A DNA stretch of 64,000 nt from Porodaedalea pini (GCA_002794775.1 NBAY01000065.1:1-64000); one strand, 5' to 3'; shown: positions 16,863 through 29,623, counted from the first letter of the stretch. Made by a program: numbers and translations. Notes: generated from the sequence alone by a model not told the origin.

Positions 16863-17259
16863 ATAAAGAGCCTATTCTGTAAATTTTAGGTGTTCAGACA
16901 GGCAATATTCTTCACTGATTCTTCCCTAGTTCAAATCTGAAGTTAAAGGCATAAAACTTACTGAAGGATGATCTATATGATTTATTATGATTTTAAGCAG
17001 TGACTGTGTATAGAAATGTATATTTCCTATCTTGTTTGTCTTAGCTTCAGAAACTCTAAAACTCTGCCAAACTTACTTAGCATTGACTGTCTTTAAGTAT
17101 TTATTCTGCACCCAAGAGAAACATCTAAAAATCATAATAGCTTACATAAATCATTATTTAGCAAGTTTTATGTCTTTAGCTTCAGATTTGAACTCAGGAA
17201 GAATTATGGAAGAATATTGCCTGTCTGAACACCTAATCTTCACAGAATAGGCTCTTTAT
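16863..17259. repeat. Inverted-repeat (MITE-like) unit, E1 right arm
   Basis: Mirror of 1708-2104, bounded by ATAAAGAG and CTCTTTAT. Confidence 0.55.
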
Positions 17260-17564
17260 CTTCTCATGTCACTTGCTGCCTCATTGATATTTGGCAGTAA
17301 TTAAACTATGTATTTAGCAATTTATTAGACATGAATTAGTGAAGAATTGAGTGAAATGTTGATTCTTGAAGCCAAAGGAGCACTTTCTGAGATGCAAAAA
17401 AGGTGATTGTAAATACTTCAGCAAATGACTGTAACTCAGATCAAAGGTCAATTCATGCAGCCAGTAGTTTGCAACCTAATCAACAGCAAGAGTGCTAAAT
17501 TGTAAGGCTAAAAACAATAAAATACAGCCTCTAATGGTCCCAGATTTTATGGCAAAAATGAAAT

Positions 17565-17607
17565 TGGGTGTGCCCAAAAGTCCCCCAGACAGTCAGTGAC
17601 AGTGACA
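17565..17607 (-). promoter_or_regulatory. 43-base conserved block (E1 right)
   Basis: Reverse complement of 1360-1402, unchanged. Confidence 0.65.
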
Positions 17608-17610
17608 CAT

Positions 17611-17787
17611 TTGGGCACACCCAATTGGGAGTGCCCAGCAGATTGGGTGTGCCCAATTGGGAGTGCCCAGAAGATTTGGGCATGCCCAATTGGGAGTGCC
17701 CAGCAGATTTGGGTGTGCCCAATTGGGAGTGCCCAGCAGATTTGGGCATGCCCAATTGGGAGTACCCAGCAGATTTGGGCACTCCCA
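17611..17787. repeat. E1 outer tandem array, right copy
   Basis: Inverted copy of 1179-1357, with the same 33-base unit and TGGG-N4-CCCA core. Confidence 0.85.
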
Positions 17788-17865
17788 GTCATGATACCTA
17801 TTAGGTCAATTAGTTGCGTGTACAAATTGCCCTATTAGGTCTCCTTGAAGGGGTGGCCTGAAGTG
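17788..17865 (-). repeat. E1 right terminus
   Basis: Ends GGGGTGGCCTGAAGTG, the reverse complement of the left terminus, with both CCTATTAGG motifs present. The following bases AGGCCGGA match an unoccupied related locus at about 32708, which fixes the right boundary. Confidence 0.8.
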
Positions 17866-18420
17866 AGGCCGGAAGCAAATCTGTCTAGTGGACCCCGGAC
17901 ACTCGAACCTTGTGGGACGGCGTAGGTCCATAACGGTCCTAGGCGGGTGCCACGGCCAAGGTTGGTTCGTCATTCTGCTTGACCTCCCATCTGCCGTTGC
18001 AAAGCCTGCACAAGGGGCGTTTTCGAGAAGCTGACCTTAGCGGGAGAGGGTCATGCATTAGGATAGACATGTATGGTTAGATCCTGGCGATTCGTACGAA
18101 ATCGAGCCCCTTACAACGCTTGTTTACCTTCCAGAGTACTAGTGTCTCCAATTTTCAAGCGTGTTACTACGTTTTTCTTCCATGACGGTTACCAAAATGA
18201 CCGCAGTCGGTCCAACCAAGTAATGTAGAGAACAAATATAAAAAACGCTCGCAAAGAGCAGAAACAAAGAAGAATTAGTCATACAGAAGGTCCGAGGTTC
18301 CGACATCACGATTTCTGTCCATAGAAGTCCGTATACGGTATAGATCCTGATCCACTTGCTTCCTCAACAGCACTCGTTTCTCCTCTTCCATTCTGAGATG
18401 ACGTGCGGCTATGAATACTA
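17866..18420. repeat. Segment X (first copy), similar to 32708-33222
   Basis: Clearly similar to 32708-33222, at roughly nine bases in ten by eye, with small indels. No gene is recognised. In the second copy the similarity continues cleanly while the DNA to its left (CGCGATCGTGG) differs from E1, so the E1 right end marks an insertion or rearrangement point. Confidence 0.75.
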
Positions 18421-18617
18421 ATGGCAACAATCACGATGCCCGTTACCCGCTGTCAGTCGCTATGCATCAGTCAACAGAAATTTATTCTTATCATTCTAAT
18501 GATGACTGGCCTGACTAACTACTAAATTGCAACTTGAGCTCCATCCCAACGTTCGCTCAGCCTGCTTCCTGCGTGGACCTCACAGATACACAGCGCATCA
18601 TAAAGAGCAGCACAGTC

Positions 18618-19991
18618 ATGAGTGGAGAAAGCCAGGAGGAAACTCATATTGAAACGATAAGGAAGAGGATTCTTGCAGGTGGCTCAGAAATCTCGTCCCG
18701 AAGTTGTCGTCTTCACTGACTCGTGGCAGAAATTCGACAAGACTGGAATTTTCCGGTTTTGGTTGAATCCGACTTTGCAGTCGACTCTTCAATCTATCAC
18801 GCATGGAGAACATTCGTGCACTTGGGAACCCTTGTACAGTCAGAACAGCCCCAGGTAAGCTCCTTGTTGTACATGACTATAATACGATCTTCCAAACTAA
18901 ATTCCCTGTTATTCAGAGACGTGTCGTTGTAAAAGAGTTTAATAGGGCGACTGCAGTTAAAGTTTTAGATGCACCGGCCAGAAGGGAAAAACTATACCAG
19001 GGGCGCCTCTAATTTCCTTTCTTGCACCCTCTTGCCTTGCTGAACTTATTCTGTAGTATTTCAGACGTGAGTGCGGGATGTGGCGTGAGATAGGTACCCA
19101 CCCTAACATTGTCGAGGTTCTCGGAATCATGGAGAGCTATCGCGGCAGTATCTTTCCAGCCATTGTAATGCCATATTATCCGCTACGAGATCTTCGTTAT
19201 CTGGTGGACAACAGCCCAAGTACGCCGGTAAAGACCCGTGCCAAACTAGTGAGTTTACTTTCCCACATAAGCGTTAATGGCTGATCAAAGGATGCCAGAT
19301 GCACGATGTTGCCAAGGGACTCATGTACTGCAAGCACCGTTCCATTATTTACTCAAGGTTTTGTTATAACTTCATTTCTCAGTGCACTCCCTGTCCCCGC
19401 CTGTTGTACACAGAGATATAAAGGGGGTGCGTATTTCAAGAATATTGTTTTGCAGGCGGGGCGTGTTCTGAGTTCAGTTCTACTAGAACAACATTCTTGT
19501 GAAGGAGGAGGGAAGTCTTCTCACTGCGTGTGTCGCGGACTTCGGCTCTGCAAAATTTTCTTTTGCAAATGACTATGATATCGCGTCAACCACAAAATTA
19601 GGTGCACTAGACTGGTTATCACCGGAGCGTCTCATGGAGAAGGAGGAGAGCGGGTCGGCTTACAGTATACCAACATGCGCTTCAGACATGTGGTCGTATG
19701 CTTGTACTTTTTTAGAGGTGAGAATCAGATTATGTTTGCCCTATTTCCAAATACTTCCTCTGAATCCGATCTGTCGTACAGGTGCTCACTGCACGCAACC
19801 CGTGGGGATTTGATGGTTGCTCCTATGAGCTTCTACTATCGGGTGGACATCCTGATCGTCCAGACGACATTCACATTGATAAGGTGTACTGGTCACTCAT
19901 GTTGAAATGCTGGAGACGCAAGCCTCAGGACAGACCTAGCTCTGAAGATGTTGCAATTTACCTGAAATCGCTTAGATTGAGCGATTCTTAG
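18618..19991 (+). CDS. Protein kinase, tyrosine-kinase-like fold (cassette 1, gene A)
   Basis: Start chosen at ATG 18618 (MSGESQEETHIETIRKR). A 51-base intron (18679-18729) then restores the frame into IRQDWNFPVLVESDF. Kinase motifs in order: RRVVVKEF (subdomain II lysine), HPNIVEVLG, PYYPLRDLRYL, YSRDIKG-NNILV (catalytic loop), ADFGSAKF (DFG), LSPERL, DMWSYACTFLEV, and a C-lobe ending RRKPQDRPSSEDV. The catalytic aspartate is carried by a 13-base microexon (19414-19426). No signal peptide or membrane segment. The downstream gene converges on it, with 147 bases between stops. Paralogue of the gene at 35830-37133. Likely an active Ser/Thr or dual-specificity kinase; substrate unknown. Confidence 0.78.
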
Positions 19992-20138
19992 TGGCCTCCA
20001 TGTGTCGATTGGGTTATCGTTGATCCAGAGTTGCTCCTCACGGGTCTAGTAGACAAGAAAGAAAATAATAACGATTAATTTACGAAATAGCCTGAAATAT
20101 ACTACGAAAACAAAGCTAATCTTCGTACTGTCCATCAG

Positions 20139-23100
20139 CTAAAGAGTCCCGTCCTCACGATCAAGACGGTTTGCAAGGAAGGAAGCGGCCCACGATGCAG
20201 TTGGTCGGTCTCTCGGCATGTATTCCCAACACTTTTCTGCTATCGGCCAATACACATCATTCATTTCAGCTTTCAGGGCAGGGAGCTTTCCTCTCTGTTT
20301 CGCATCGCCATCGCTCCCCGGAGGACAGGCATGATAAGGTTCTTTGCCGAAGGCAACCTTTGAAAATGCAACGGTTCAATGCAAGGGCCGGTCAATACTT
20401 GATATATGCTGTTTTTCAATACTACATACCTCCAAAATGACGCAGCCGAATGCGTACATATCACCCTCACTGCTAACCCGTGCGACTGTACCAGTTCTGG
20501 CAAACATCAACTCCGGTGCCAGCCACTTGTCTGCGGTTTTCTGGTCCTTTGTTGGCTGGTAAAGCCTATCAGCAACTTCCACAAAAAAATCGGATAATCC
20601 AAAATCGCAGATCACAGCCCGAGTTTCTCCTGAAGGTAACCTGTCGACAAGAGTATTTGCCTGCAGTTAACAGTATCAACAATGTTCTTTTTTTAATGAC
20701 AAATTTATTACCGCTCTGAGATCTCCGTGAGACACTTTTCTTGAATGTACTTGAATGAAGCCGCACATCAGAATAGACGACATCATCGAGTACAAGTGAG
20801 CTCACAGTATGCAAGGCCAGATGCAGTTCCATGAAGCTTTGTACAGAAGGCAAACTCTTAGCCACCGAGCTTGTTTTGAGTTTATTGACTTACAAAGTCC
20901 ATCTTCTTTCGGTCGGATACGGAGTGGTCCTGCAGAAACGAGTTCAGACTCCCATCGGCACATACTGGAGTAACCAGCGCAGGATACTGCTCAGTCGGAT
21001 GCATGCAGTAGCCGATGAGAGGCAAGACATTGTCGTGCTTGAGCGTCACCCAAATCGAGGCCTCCCGCTTAACTTTCTGCATGCGGCATGCGGCACTGTC
21101 AGGATTGTACCAATCATCATTTAAGTCACTTACATTCCATGTTGCACTCTTTCCGTACATTTTATTATGCTTTATTGCATACTTTGAAGAGTAAGAGTGA
21201 GAAGATAAACACAAGAGCCCAACTAGAAAAGACGTACCACTTTAGACAAGTCAGTAGGTGAAGCATAAAGGGAAACCACAGAAGATGCGCCATACCCGAG
21301 CATGTCAAGGGGCACGTCCGAAATTAGAATCTCATCGAGTCCGAGGTTTCGTAAAACTACAATAACCGTGAGGAGTGCCTGTTGGTCATGAGTTGAGAGT
21401 AGAAACATACCTGCAAGGTCAAATCCAGGATCTTCTTCGTCTACACAGTCCTCAACGATTCTTTGGGCGACGTTGCCAATTTCTTCGCCCTGGATTTGAT
21501 CAACAGTAACTTTCAAGCTTTCCTCGTCCTTTGCTAGGCCGGTCTCCAGTGCGATGGCTTTAGCCTCATCGGTCAGTTCATCAGGACACATGCTGAATAG
21601 CTGAGCAATAGAAGGCTTCGGCTTGTCTGGCAGGTGATTAGTATTCAGAGTTGCTAGAATGAGGTTGTTATGACATACAGGCAAGGTGGCTGCCATCTTC
21701 CTTTGCTGCTACTGCATATGGGCGATATCTGAGATTTGCACCGAAACGCTAGAGATAGCACAATGTCAGATCCAATTGAGATGCTTGCTGTTTTCATTAT
21801 CATACCTTCAGTAAATTGACGGTTTCTTGCATAAGAGGCTCTAGTTCAGATATGGGCTGAAGAAGGCGTTCTGCTTTGACGCTCAAGAAGGCGTCAGCTT
21901 CTTTGAGTCCTTCCTTTGCTTTATCTGCAATTCTGGAAAGCGCGAAGACCAGTCTAAGAGCAAATATATGCATGAATTTACAAGCATGTCAAAGAAAAGA
22001 TGGTAACTTACGGCGTGCTGAATCCAAACAAAATAGAAATCACTTTTGCTTGTTCAGGATGAAGCGACATTTGTCGCATTAGCTTGACGGCTATCTCCTG
22101 AGACTGGTTTGCGAGCTTCTCTAATCTTTCGATACATGGAAGTCGTCGCATGTACTAACGATTGTGTGAGTAACAAAGCCAAAAGTGCAATTTTCACTTG
22201 GACGGACCTCTGAGCAGATGTCATCACATACAAAAACGACAGATTTGCACAGTGCCTTCAAATCTGCCCAGCTGTCTAAGGGTGGTTCGTGATTTATTTT
22301 AGTATGGCAATCATCTTGGAAACAGTTGAGTGTTTGATACGCACCACCGACTTTTGTCTCCGCCCTCCTTCCCCTCCACCAGGTTTCGAAGCCTTCCTCG
22401 GTATATCCGAGTATACTCCATGTGCGCTCTGGTGATGCAGTCTCAAATACTTGGGCATAAATGAGCACATGAGCACTGCAAATGAAGGAAAACGCTACTC
22501 ACGCTGGAACTCGGTGCGCCAATCTGAGTGAACCACTTCACCCTCGCAAAGAGAGCGCAGACGGTCCTCGGAATGGAACGCAAAAGTGCAAACCTCCCCA
22601 TACCGTCCTCTGTTGCTGGTGGATGACTGGAAATCGGATATCAGCAACTTAGAACTCGACGTGTGAAAACAGACGTACCCGCACACCATACTCGAGTGTA
22701 TCAAGTTGCCTAATTGCCAGAACCCTCTTTTTCATGATAGGAAGAAATAATGGCAGAGGGATACTTCCGATGACCTTCTTGATAATGCTTGGTTTCACAA
22801 AGGCATTACACTGCTGGCTTACGCTGAGAGTATGGGAACGTGTCACAAAGCAACGAAACCTGGTCCAAATCATTCGGCTTACTTGAAAATTCTGTCTTGG
22901 AGATCCCGAGTCACGACGTCACTTCTGTCTCCCTCTTCGAAATATGTGCCCATGTATGGACCGAGATTCTTGTCAAACCCAGTTTTGCATTCCTTGATAC
23001 AATTATCCTAGGTATATGTCAATATTCGAAATCTCCAATGCCTAAACTGACGCACCACTTTATTGACGGATGGGAGCTTGATTTTATTGAGTCTCTTTGT

Positions 23101-23178
23101 GTATACTTTATTGGAAGCCGTAACTGAGGAACCCGTCTGCAGATCCAGTTTTGCGAGTGTTTCGAGTGTAGCGTTCAT
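20139..23178 (-). CDS. Kinase with long helical N-terminal region (cassette 1, gene B)
   Basis: Start at ATG 23178 (MNATLETLAKLDLQ). About ten short introns. A long N-terminal region of amphipathic, mostly helical sequence (VDNCIKECKTGFDKNLG, LMRQMSLHPEQAKVISIL) precedes the kinase domain. The kinase shows a loop GYGASSVV, YAIK, LKHDNVLPLIGYC, SHGDLRA-NTLV (HGD in place of HRD), CDFGLSD, WLAPELM, GDMYAFGCVILE, and a C-lobe CWEYMPRDRPTASWAA ending at a TAG (20139-20141). HGDLR is common among agaricomycete tyrosine-kinase-like proteins and keeps the catalytic Asp. The N-terminus recalls helical-bundle regions upstream of MLKL-like kinases, but that is by layout only. Paralogue of 52507-55328. 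Confidence 0.75.
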
Positions 23179-23482
23179 CCGTGTGGGAGGTCAAATATGA
23201 TAACTTCCGTTTGGCTACAGGTTGGAGCCACATTTTATACGGATAGTCCAAAGCAGTTCCGTCATTGTCAGGTTACCAGAGCGAACAACAAGAAGTGTCC
23301 ACAATACGGAACAGACAGGCCATACGTTGTTGCTAAGTTTGTTGTTCTTTTAAGGTTCATGAGTGATGTGAACAAGCTAAAGGTAACTCCGAGTCGAGTT
23401 CACACGTGTCACAGCGAAATAATGTCTACGTTATTGATCGCCGTGACAACTCATCTTTGACGACCCCCTTCTCCCAACAGCT
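23179..23482. promoter_or_regulatory. Shared divergent promoter region between genes B and C
   Basis: 304 bases separate the start codons of the divergent kinase genes. The second cassette has the same arrangement once its pogo insertion is subtracted, which suggests co-regulation. No specific factor site is claimed. Confidence 0.5.
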
Positions 23483-24893
23483 ATGAGCTCAACCTCGACC
23501 AAGAATGCAAACAGCAGGGCAGGATTTCTCTATGGTCTTGGAGAAAGTGAAATGTGGTGGCGAGACCAGTATGATCTGCTCAAGAAGCATGGTTACGAAC
23601 TTCGCCCACGATTCCGCCCAGGTTGGACACCTTCATGGGTCACGAAGAAGAAAGAACCGCTACTCTGCGAAGATAGTCATCCGAATATCGTACGTTATAA
23701 GTTAGTTTTCTAGCTTCGCTTAGTGCGTCTCTGACCAGACTTGAACGTCGAAGCATCCTAAAGTTATCGATGCAACTCGTGTATCAGATAAGACACGCGT
23801 GGCTATCAAAAAGCTCAGCAAGGGAAGCAATGAACTAGACATTGCCCTATATCTCGCATCCGAGGAGCTGCGTAGGGATCCAAGAAATAACTGTGTTCCG
23901 ATCCTTGACGTATTCAGCGATGAAGGAGAAAATCTGGAGTTCATGGTCATGCCGCTACTGGTCATGTTCAATGAGCCTTCGTTCAATTCTATAGATGAAG
24001 TTATTGATTTTATGAGTCAGACGTTGGAGGTTGGTTGTTCTTCCTCCATTTGCATACCAAAAGCATGACCAATAGGTTGTTCTGTTTCTTCTAGGGCTTG
24101 TCTTTCATCCACAGCAAGGGAGTAGCGCACAGGTGCTGTACAATTTTTGTATCGTTCATCAAACACGCTCACTTTAACCGCAATTATGCAGAGATTGCTC
24201 AATCCTCAACATCATGATGGACGGCGTGCCGCTGTATCCTAGGGGATTCCATCCTGGTGCTCCCGATCTTGACGCTGCAGGAAGGAACTATGCCAATCCA
24301 CGTCGGCGTCGAGACGTTCCTTCGGTTAGGTATTACTTTACAGACTTTGGGATATCTTCTCGATTTGAAGACACAACTAAAAGTTGTCTCGTCACTGGGA
24401 AGGATTGTCAAGATAAGGAGCTTCCTGAGCTTTATCAAGATGATCCGTACAATCCGTTTCTGGTCGATGTCTTCATCCTTGGGAATCTGTTTAAGCACTC
24501 CTTTGTTGAGGTGTATACGTTGCTAAATTTTCAATTATTCCAATGCTTACGTCGTGTTCTTTATAAAGGACTATGAAAATCTCGAGTTCCTTGTGCCGCT
24601 TACTGATGCGATGACTCAGAAGGATCCAAATGCCCGTCCGACTATTGATGCGTCCTTACAGCGTCTCAATGATATTGTCAAGCAGCAATCTCCTCGTTCC
24701 TTACGACGTCTCCTAGTGTTTCGGGATGCAGACAAAGTTGACCGATTTCTCTGCGATATCGGCTCACTGAGGCGTGAAGCAACACTCGCCATCAAGTCAT
24801 ATCTTCGTCCGTTTGATTTGCCGTCTTGTCACACTGAGTTTCATGCTGACATACTGTATTTTTGTTGAATCAGCTTTTTTCGGCAAGAACTGA
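23483..24893 (+). CDS. Protein kinase, WWRD-type N-terminus (cassette 1, gene C)
   Basis: Starts MSSTSTKNANSRAG. A characteristic N-terminal block WWRDQYDLLKKHGYELRPRF precedes the kinase fold: TRVAIKKLSKG (lysine), FMVMPLL, then GVAHRDCSILNIMMD (HRD catalytic loop), YYFTDFGISSRF (DFG) and NPFLVDVFILGNLF. The C-lobe DAMTQKDPNARPTID is followed by a basic tail. A final intron restores an ending GKN-stop at 24893 that parallels the paralogue at 59205-60609. All catalytic residues are visible. A family expanded in agaricomycetes; cellular role unknown. Confidence 0.78.
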
Positions 24894-25644
24894 GCCTTGG
24901 ATGCCGCTGGCTCCTGTTATGATACGACAGCTACATCTTTCGTCTTTCGAGCACGACAATGAGTCCAAAGTGAGCTTGGGTGTAACATTTATCTCGAGCG
25001 TGGTATCGATAGTGGCGAATGCTCTTCAGTATCATAATGTTATGGTCTTTGTTGCTAGCGGAACGTGGATATATTGTATATGATTTTCTTATAATTCAAA
25101 TTCTGGGCACAATAAACTATATTACGAGCTGAATCGAGACACGTCAGGAGTTGGGACTTGAGTAACAGCAAATAATTACGAAAATGTTCGGAGAAGTCAT
25201 AGACATCCTGTGGGAGACCCCGCAAAAACCGTATTTCAAATTTGTTTTAGTCGAAAACCTAAAGAACAAGGATAACACGTGTTCCTTTGTTCCTTCCTTG
25301 ACACGTTGTTTTTCAGAAATTTAGATCATTAATTTGACAGCTTCCACGGCACTAGTACTGCATCGCAGTACAATGACCACGGGATCATTGTAGATTTTTG
25401 TGGGCCCATATAGGTCCTCTGTCTAGCTGGCATCGCATCGCAAGGTTTTACCGTTGGTAGCTCGTCAGTACTCCAACATTCAAACACATTAAGTTAAATT
25501 CTTAACGACGTGCTACATTTGCCCCCTAGTTTTGGTGCACCGTTGATCTAGTTTCCTCCACCACATTGATTGTGATTCTCTTACTGTAAGTAGGTCTATC
25601 AGTGGTTCAGACTTCCTATTGACTTTGAACTAGGCTTTTTGCGC
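24894..25644. other. Intergenic region
   Basis: No gene or repeat recognised; probable 3' and 5' regions of the flanking kinase genes. Confidence 0.5.
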
Positions 25645-27475
25645 ATGGATGTTGCGGCTTTCGTTGTTGGCATACCATCCACTGTGGAAGGTTTCGTCAA
25701 AACTGCTCGTACCGTACTGGCATACAAGGGAATAGAAGCGAAACACGCCGAGCGTATCAAAGACGCTATCTATTACGCTGAAAAACTTCGCTATCTCTCG
25801 CATTTCATCGACGGCGCGTCGCTCGATAGCAAAAGCGGGCAGAACCCTTCTCGGCAGTCCTCAAGTCATAATAAAATTATCGGAAATGCCTCCGCTTCTT
25901 TTGAGGTCGCGACTGAAGCCCAATGTGCCGAAGGGGATAGTTTAAATATCGAATCTCAACGCATCCTCTACGATGTCTTTCAGAACGCCACTTCGGCTCT
26001 CAACGTTGCACAGAAAGTGGTTTTGGAATGGGCCGTACGCCTTGGTCAGAGCAATTCCTCGGCAAGCCGACTGCTTGTTGCGAAGCTTGCTCTTTCTCTG
26101 TCGGATCGACTCGTGACAGTAACTGACAACCAGGGGAAAAAGAGCTCGCTCTCCCAAATTCGAAACAAAACTATGCTCCTCGCCATCGGTTGTGACCAAA
26201 TCAAAGATGCAGTGGGTCGACTGAAGCACTGGCTTACCGAACTTCATGATATCCTCCTGGCCTCCCCAAAATTACACTTGCGCATATCGCTCCCGCATAA
26301 CGCCAGTCCGAGGAGTCCGTCAGATGGAGGTGACGACCTTCTCTTTGTTGTAATAGCTCGAGAAAGGGAGCGACGTCTCCATGCTGTGCGATGGATAAAG
26401 TGCGATCTCCTTACTTCCATGCGCTCTCTGGAGCACTGGAGATCCGATTTACTTCTCGTCGAGGAGGGACCTTTCGAGGGGTGCCTGATCGATCGCAGAA
26501 ATATTTCTCACTTCCTGGAGCAAGGGAAGGAAGCTCAGGTACTCGGCGACACGGAGCGCATTGTCCGCTTATTTGCTGAAGAGCACGACGATCTTGGCCA
26601 TAGCATCACAGCGAGTGTCGGAGTGCTCCCATGCTGCGGCTTCTCTACTTCAGAACAGGAATATCATGATCTTGTCTTCAGATTGCCGCCCAACAGTCGA
26701 AAACCTCGCAGCCTTCGCAGCCTCCTGCTAGAAGAACCTCGACATGCTCTAGATGAGCGTCTTGAGTTATCCATCAAGCTGTCAAGTGCCGTTTTGATCG
26801 TACACTCTCTCGGGTTGCTTCATAAGGATATACGGCCGGACTCGATTATACTGGTTGAGTCCATTTTGACGCAGGACTCGATTCTCTCTCCTCAGAGACT
26901 AGGGGAACCATACCTCGTCGCGTTCAATGAGTCTCGATCGCAGAGCTCGAGGACGGTTCCTCTTTCGCAGGCAGAGCGCGAAGCGCGTAGCGCGTAGCAA
27001 ACTTTGGGCTTCGCTATATCGTCATCCCAGGCATTTATCTACCCGATTGCATCTGCCTTTCGAAACGCGCGACGACATCTACAGCCTAGGTATCTGTCTT
27101 CTGGAGATTGCAATCTGGAAGTCTCTCTTCGTTTGGAATGAAGAAAAGGAGGTCTTCGAATGCGACAAATCCGTGCTCGACTTCACAGACGGCAAATATA
27201 TTGATGAGCTTGCGAGGACCGACGAACCGGCAGGTCGTGTCCGTCCAGGGCTTCGATGGCGTGATATCAAGCGATTTGCTGAGGAGAAGGTTCCAGTTAC
27301 TATGGGTACTGCTTTTAAGGATGTCGTCGTCAAGTGTCTCACTTTTGGCGAAGAGAAGCCGGCACAAGAGGATATGCCGCAGAGACAGCAGACCAATCAG
27401 GAGTTTTTGCAGAACCAAAGTGTCAATTTTGTCAAATACGTTTTAACGAGGCTCAGAAATCTGAAGCTCCACTGA
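25645..27475 (+). pseudogene. HeLo-like N-terminus fused to degenerate kinase fold, frameshifted (cassette 1, gene D)
   Basis: Start at ATG 25645 (MDVAAFVVGIPSTVEGFVK). Residues 1-200 are helical with a hydrophobic start, recalling fungal HeLo/HET-S-type domains (membrane-active in some families); the assignment is by pattern only. A kinase-like domain follows with LVFRLPPN, LLHKDIRPDSIILV (HKD loop) and YLVAFNE where DFG is expected, so it is probably a pseudokinase. The first frame ends at a stop at 26995-26997, and the rest (LYRHPRH, RDDIYSLGICLLEIAIWKS) continues in another frame to 27475. The frames meet at two adjacent AGCGCGT units (26982-26995), so a 7-base duplication explains the break. 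Sequencing error cannot be excluded. Paralogue of 61278-63011. Confidence 0.68.
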
Positions 27476-27744
27476 ACGTGGTGAGTTTTCTCAAGCCCTT
27501 TCCCCGATACAATCAATAATTAACCTGCGTTTTTGATGAGTTTTGGCTACCGGCCTGGGCGACGTTGGTAACGTGGAAAGCAAATATCGTAGATAGAAGT
27601 CGTAAAATATTATCAAGTCTACTATTCCGCGTATTTTGCTTACTGGTATTTTGCATCTGTATCCTTCTAAGTCTGCCTTGTCTTCTTGAGCACAGTGCGC
27701 TTTGTGTTTCGAATCGGATATGTACACTGAGGCCACTGCGGCTG
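27476..27744. other. Short intergenic stretch
   Basis: Nothing recognised; the 3' region of gene D. Confidence 0.45.
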
Positions 27745-28976
27745 TCGCATGTCCGTGGATGTTGATTTCGTTGGCCTTTTTCTTGAGTTCCCCGATCAAA
27801 GGACACAGTACAAGGTCGCCATTTTTTTCTTGAGTTTCGCGTCAATACATTAGATTGTGGACAATCAACTGTTCAATTCCGGGGATGAAATCACGCGGCG
27901 GCAGAGACTTGCATGCTTTCCATATTGGGCGCAAAGTTCGTGCCGGGTCCCCGTCCGGATCCCTTTGTTCTCGACTCTTCCTTTGGTATTGTCAAACCCA
28001 TGTCTTTTGCCTCCGTATCGCGGCCTGGTCCTTGATTTACATATGTGAGTAGTAGCCTTTCAGACAATTATGCATGTATACCAATGACAAATTTAATGCA
28101 GGCTCGTCGACGATATTGGTCTCGTACGATTCCTTTGGAAGTCTATCGAACACGTTCCGTTTGCGAGCTTGGCCTCCGGTCGGTCGGGATATCAAACAAA
28201 AGCAAGTCTGTGTTCATTTTGTACGCGAATGAGCGTTGTCACCTTATCCCGCACAGACTAAAATTCAATATTTCTTGAGTAGAGTGTCGCTTGAGATGGT
28301 AAAATGGTGCCCTAAAGCTCTCGCTGTGCGTCGCGTTCATCATAATCATAACATACTCATTTCTCACATTTAAGATAAGGCCTTTTTGGAAGGATGAAGG
28401 AGATCCGCCAAATGTACAAGCACTGCGGTCGGCACAGCGTTGTTCATCGTGTCCGACATCGATGTCATTACAATCGAGTAACTGGGTGGCCTATATTCGT
28501 ACAAGAACTGTAAGTCGATATTAAGTCTCTAAGCACTCGGCGGCGATGAATATACATTGTACTTAGTGCCGATGGTAGTCCGGCGCTTGTTACAGAGCCC
28601 TTCACCAAGGCACTCTGTGGTCGCTCTATCGCCTTGCTTAGACTCCACAGCCTCAACGCTACTATGTGCCTCGTCATCTGCTCAAATTGCAATCCATGGA
28701 AGGGCGAAGTTCTTATTGCCATGCCGAGTAGCGGACTCGATCTTCGGTGAGAAGCCTGTGATGGTCAATGTGTGTCTTTGAGTCGCTGACTATTACCAGT
28801 GCATGATGAAATTTCTTGACTACTTTGGAGACGGCCGTCGCTCTGGATTGAATTCAGGTCGTTGTAGTATATATTTGCTTTCCAGTACGCCTCATTCACC
28901 ATTGCTAAGTGACCACTCATTTGACGACTCGTTTCGGCTTTTGCAGACTTCCATCAGCGCGATCGTGCACAACATA
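27745..28976. repeat. Segment Z (first copy), similar to 33495-34714
   Basis: Strong similarity to 33495-34714 in the same orientation. It contains exon-like frames such as ITRRQRLACFPYWAQ and, near 28566-28745, LVTEPFTKALCGRSIALLRL with ICSNCNPWKGEV, so it probably derives from a host gene that I cannot identify. Both copies have frame breaks. Similarity resumes at 29624 beyond an inserted TA-flanked element and fades near 29670. Confidence 0.65.
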
Positions 28977-29623
28977 CAGTGTAATAGTACTCCTTGGGAC
29001 ACCAATTCAACTTATGCCTCTGAAGCTTGAGAAACATAACTTTTTTTACTTTAAAAAAAAAACATGAATGGAGACTAGATACATAGTACAATATTAAAGC
29101 AAAAATTTGAGCTCTGTGGTAGTCAAATTAAAATGTTATAGATGAAAGAAAGAAAAGAGTCAATTGTCACAAAAAGCAACTCCTTGGGACACCAAGTGAC
29201 AGTGTCACATGGGTGCATATACTGCGCTTCTACGCACACGAGCATGTGTGGATCGATGCAGCAGTTGTCACACTCAACCACTCATTTGAATTATCTGCCT
29301 TTCTATAATTCAACAAGCAGGCAAACTTGTGTCCAAATTTTATGTATATGCACCTTAGTATATATATTCAATGGATATGTCCTTCACTGGCTCAGAGGAG
29401 TGATTGAAAAAATCAATTTTACAATTTACAAATTGACTATCAGCTAAGTTTTCGCATTTTTACTACTTATTGACCTCTCCTAATTTTAATTTACATCCAA
29501 ATTTCTTCAAACTTCTAGGAAATGTAGGTATCATTCATGCAAAGCTACCTGATTTTTTTCATAATAAAATACTTAAAACTGAAGGAGAAATGGTGCAGTG
29601 TCCCAAGGAGTACTATTACACTG
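28977..29623. mobile_element. TA-flanked DNA element (647 bases, non-autonomous)
   Basis: A perfect 26-base terminal inverted repeat starts CAGTGTAATAGTACTCCTTG at both ends, flanked by TA (28975-28976 and 29624-29625). Segment Z at 34708-34718 reads AACATATCC with one TA and no element, so the empty site is directly visible. No coding is seen. An internal partial copy of the terminal sequence lies near 29180. Ends and TA duplication indicate a Tc1/mariner-derived element. Confidence 0.9.

Noticed and set aside
17878..17935. Possible tRNA T-arm (CTCGAACC on the plus strand)
   Set aside because: No cloverleaf can be drawn around it, and it recurs only as part of segment X.
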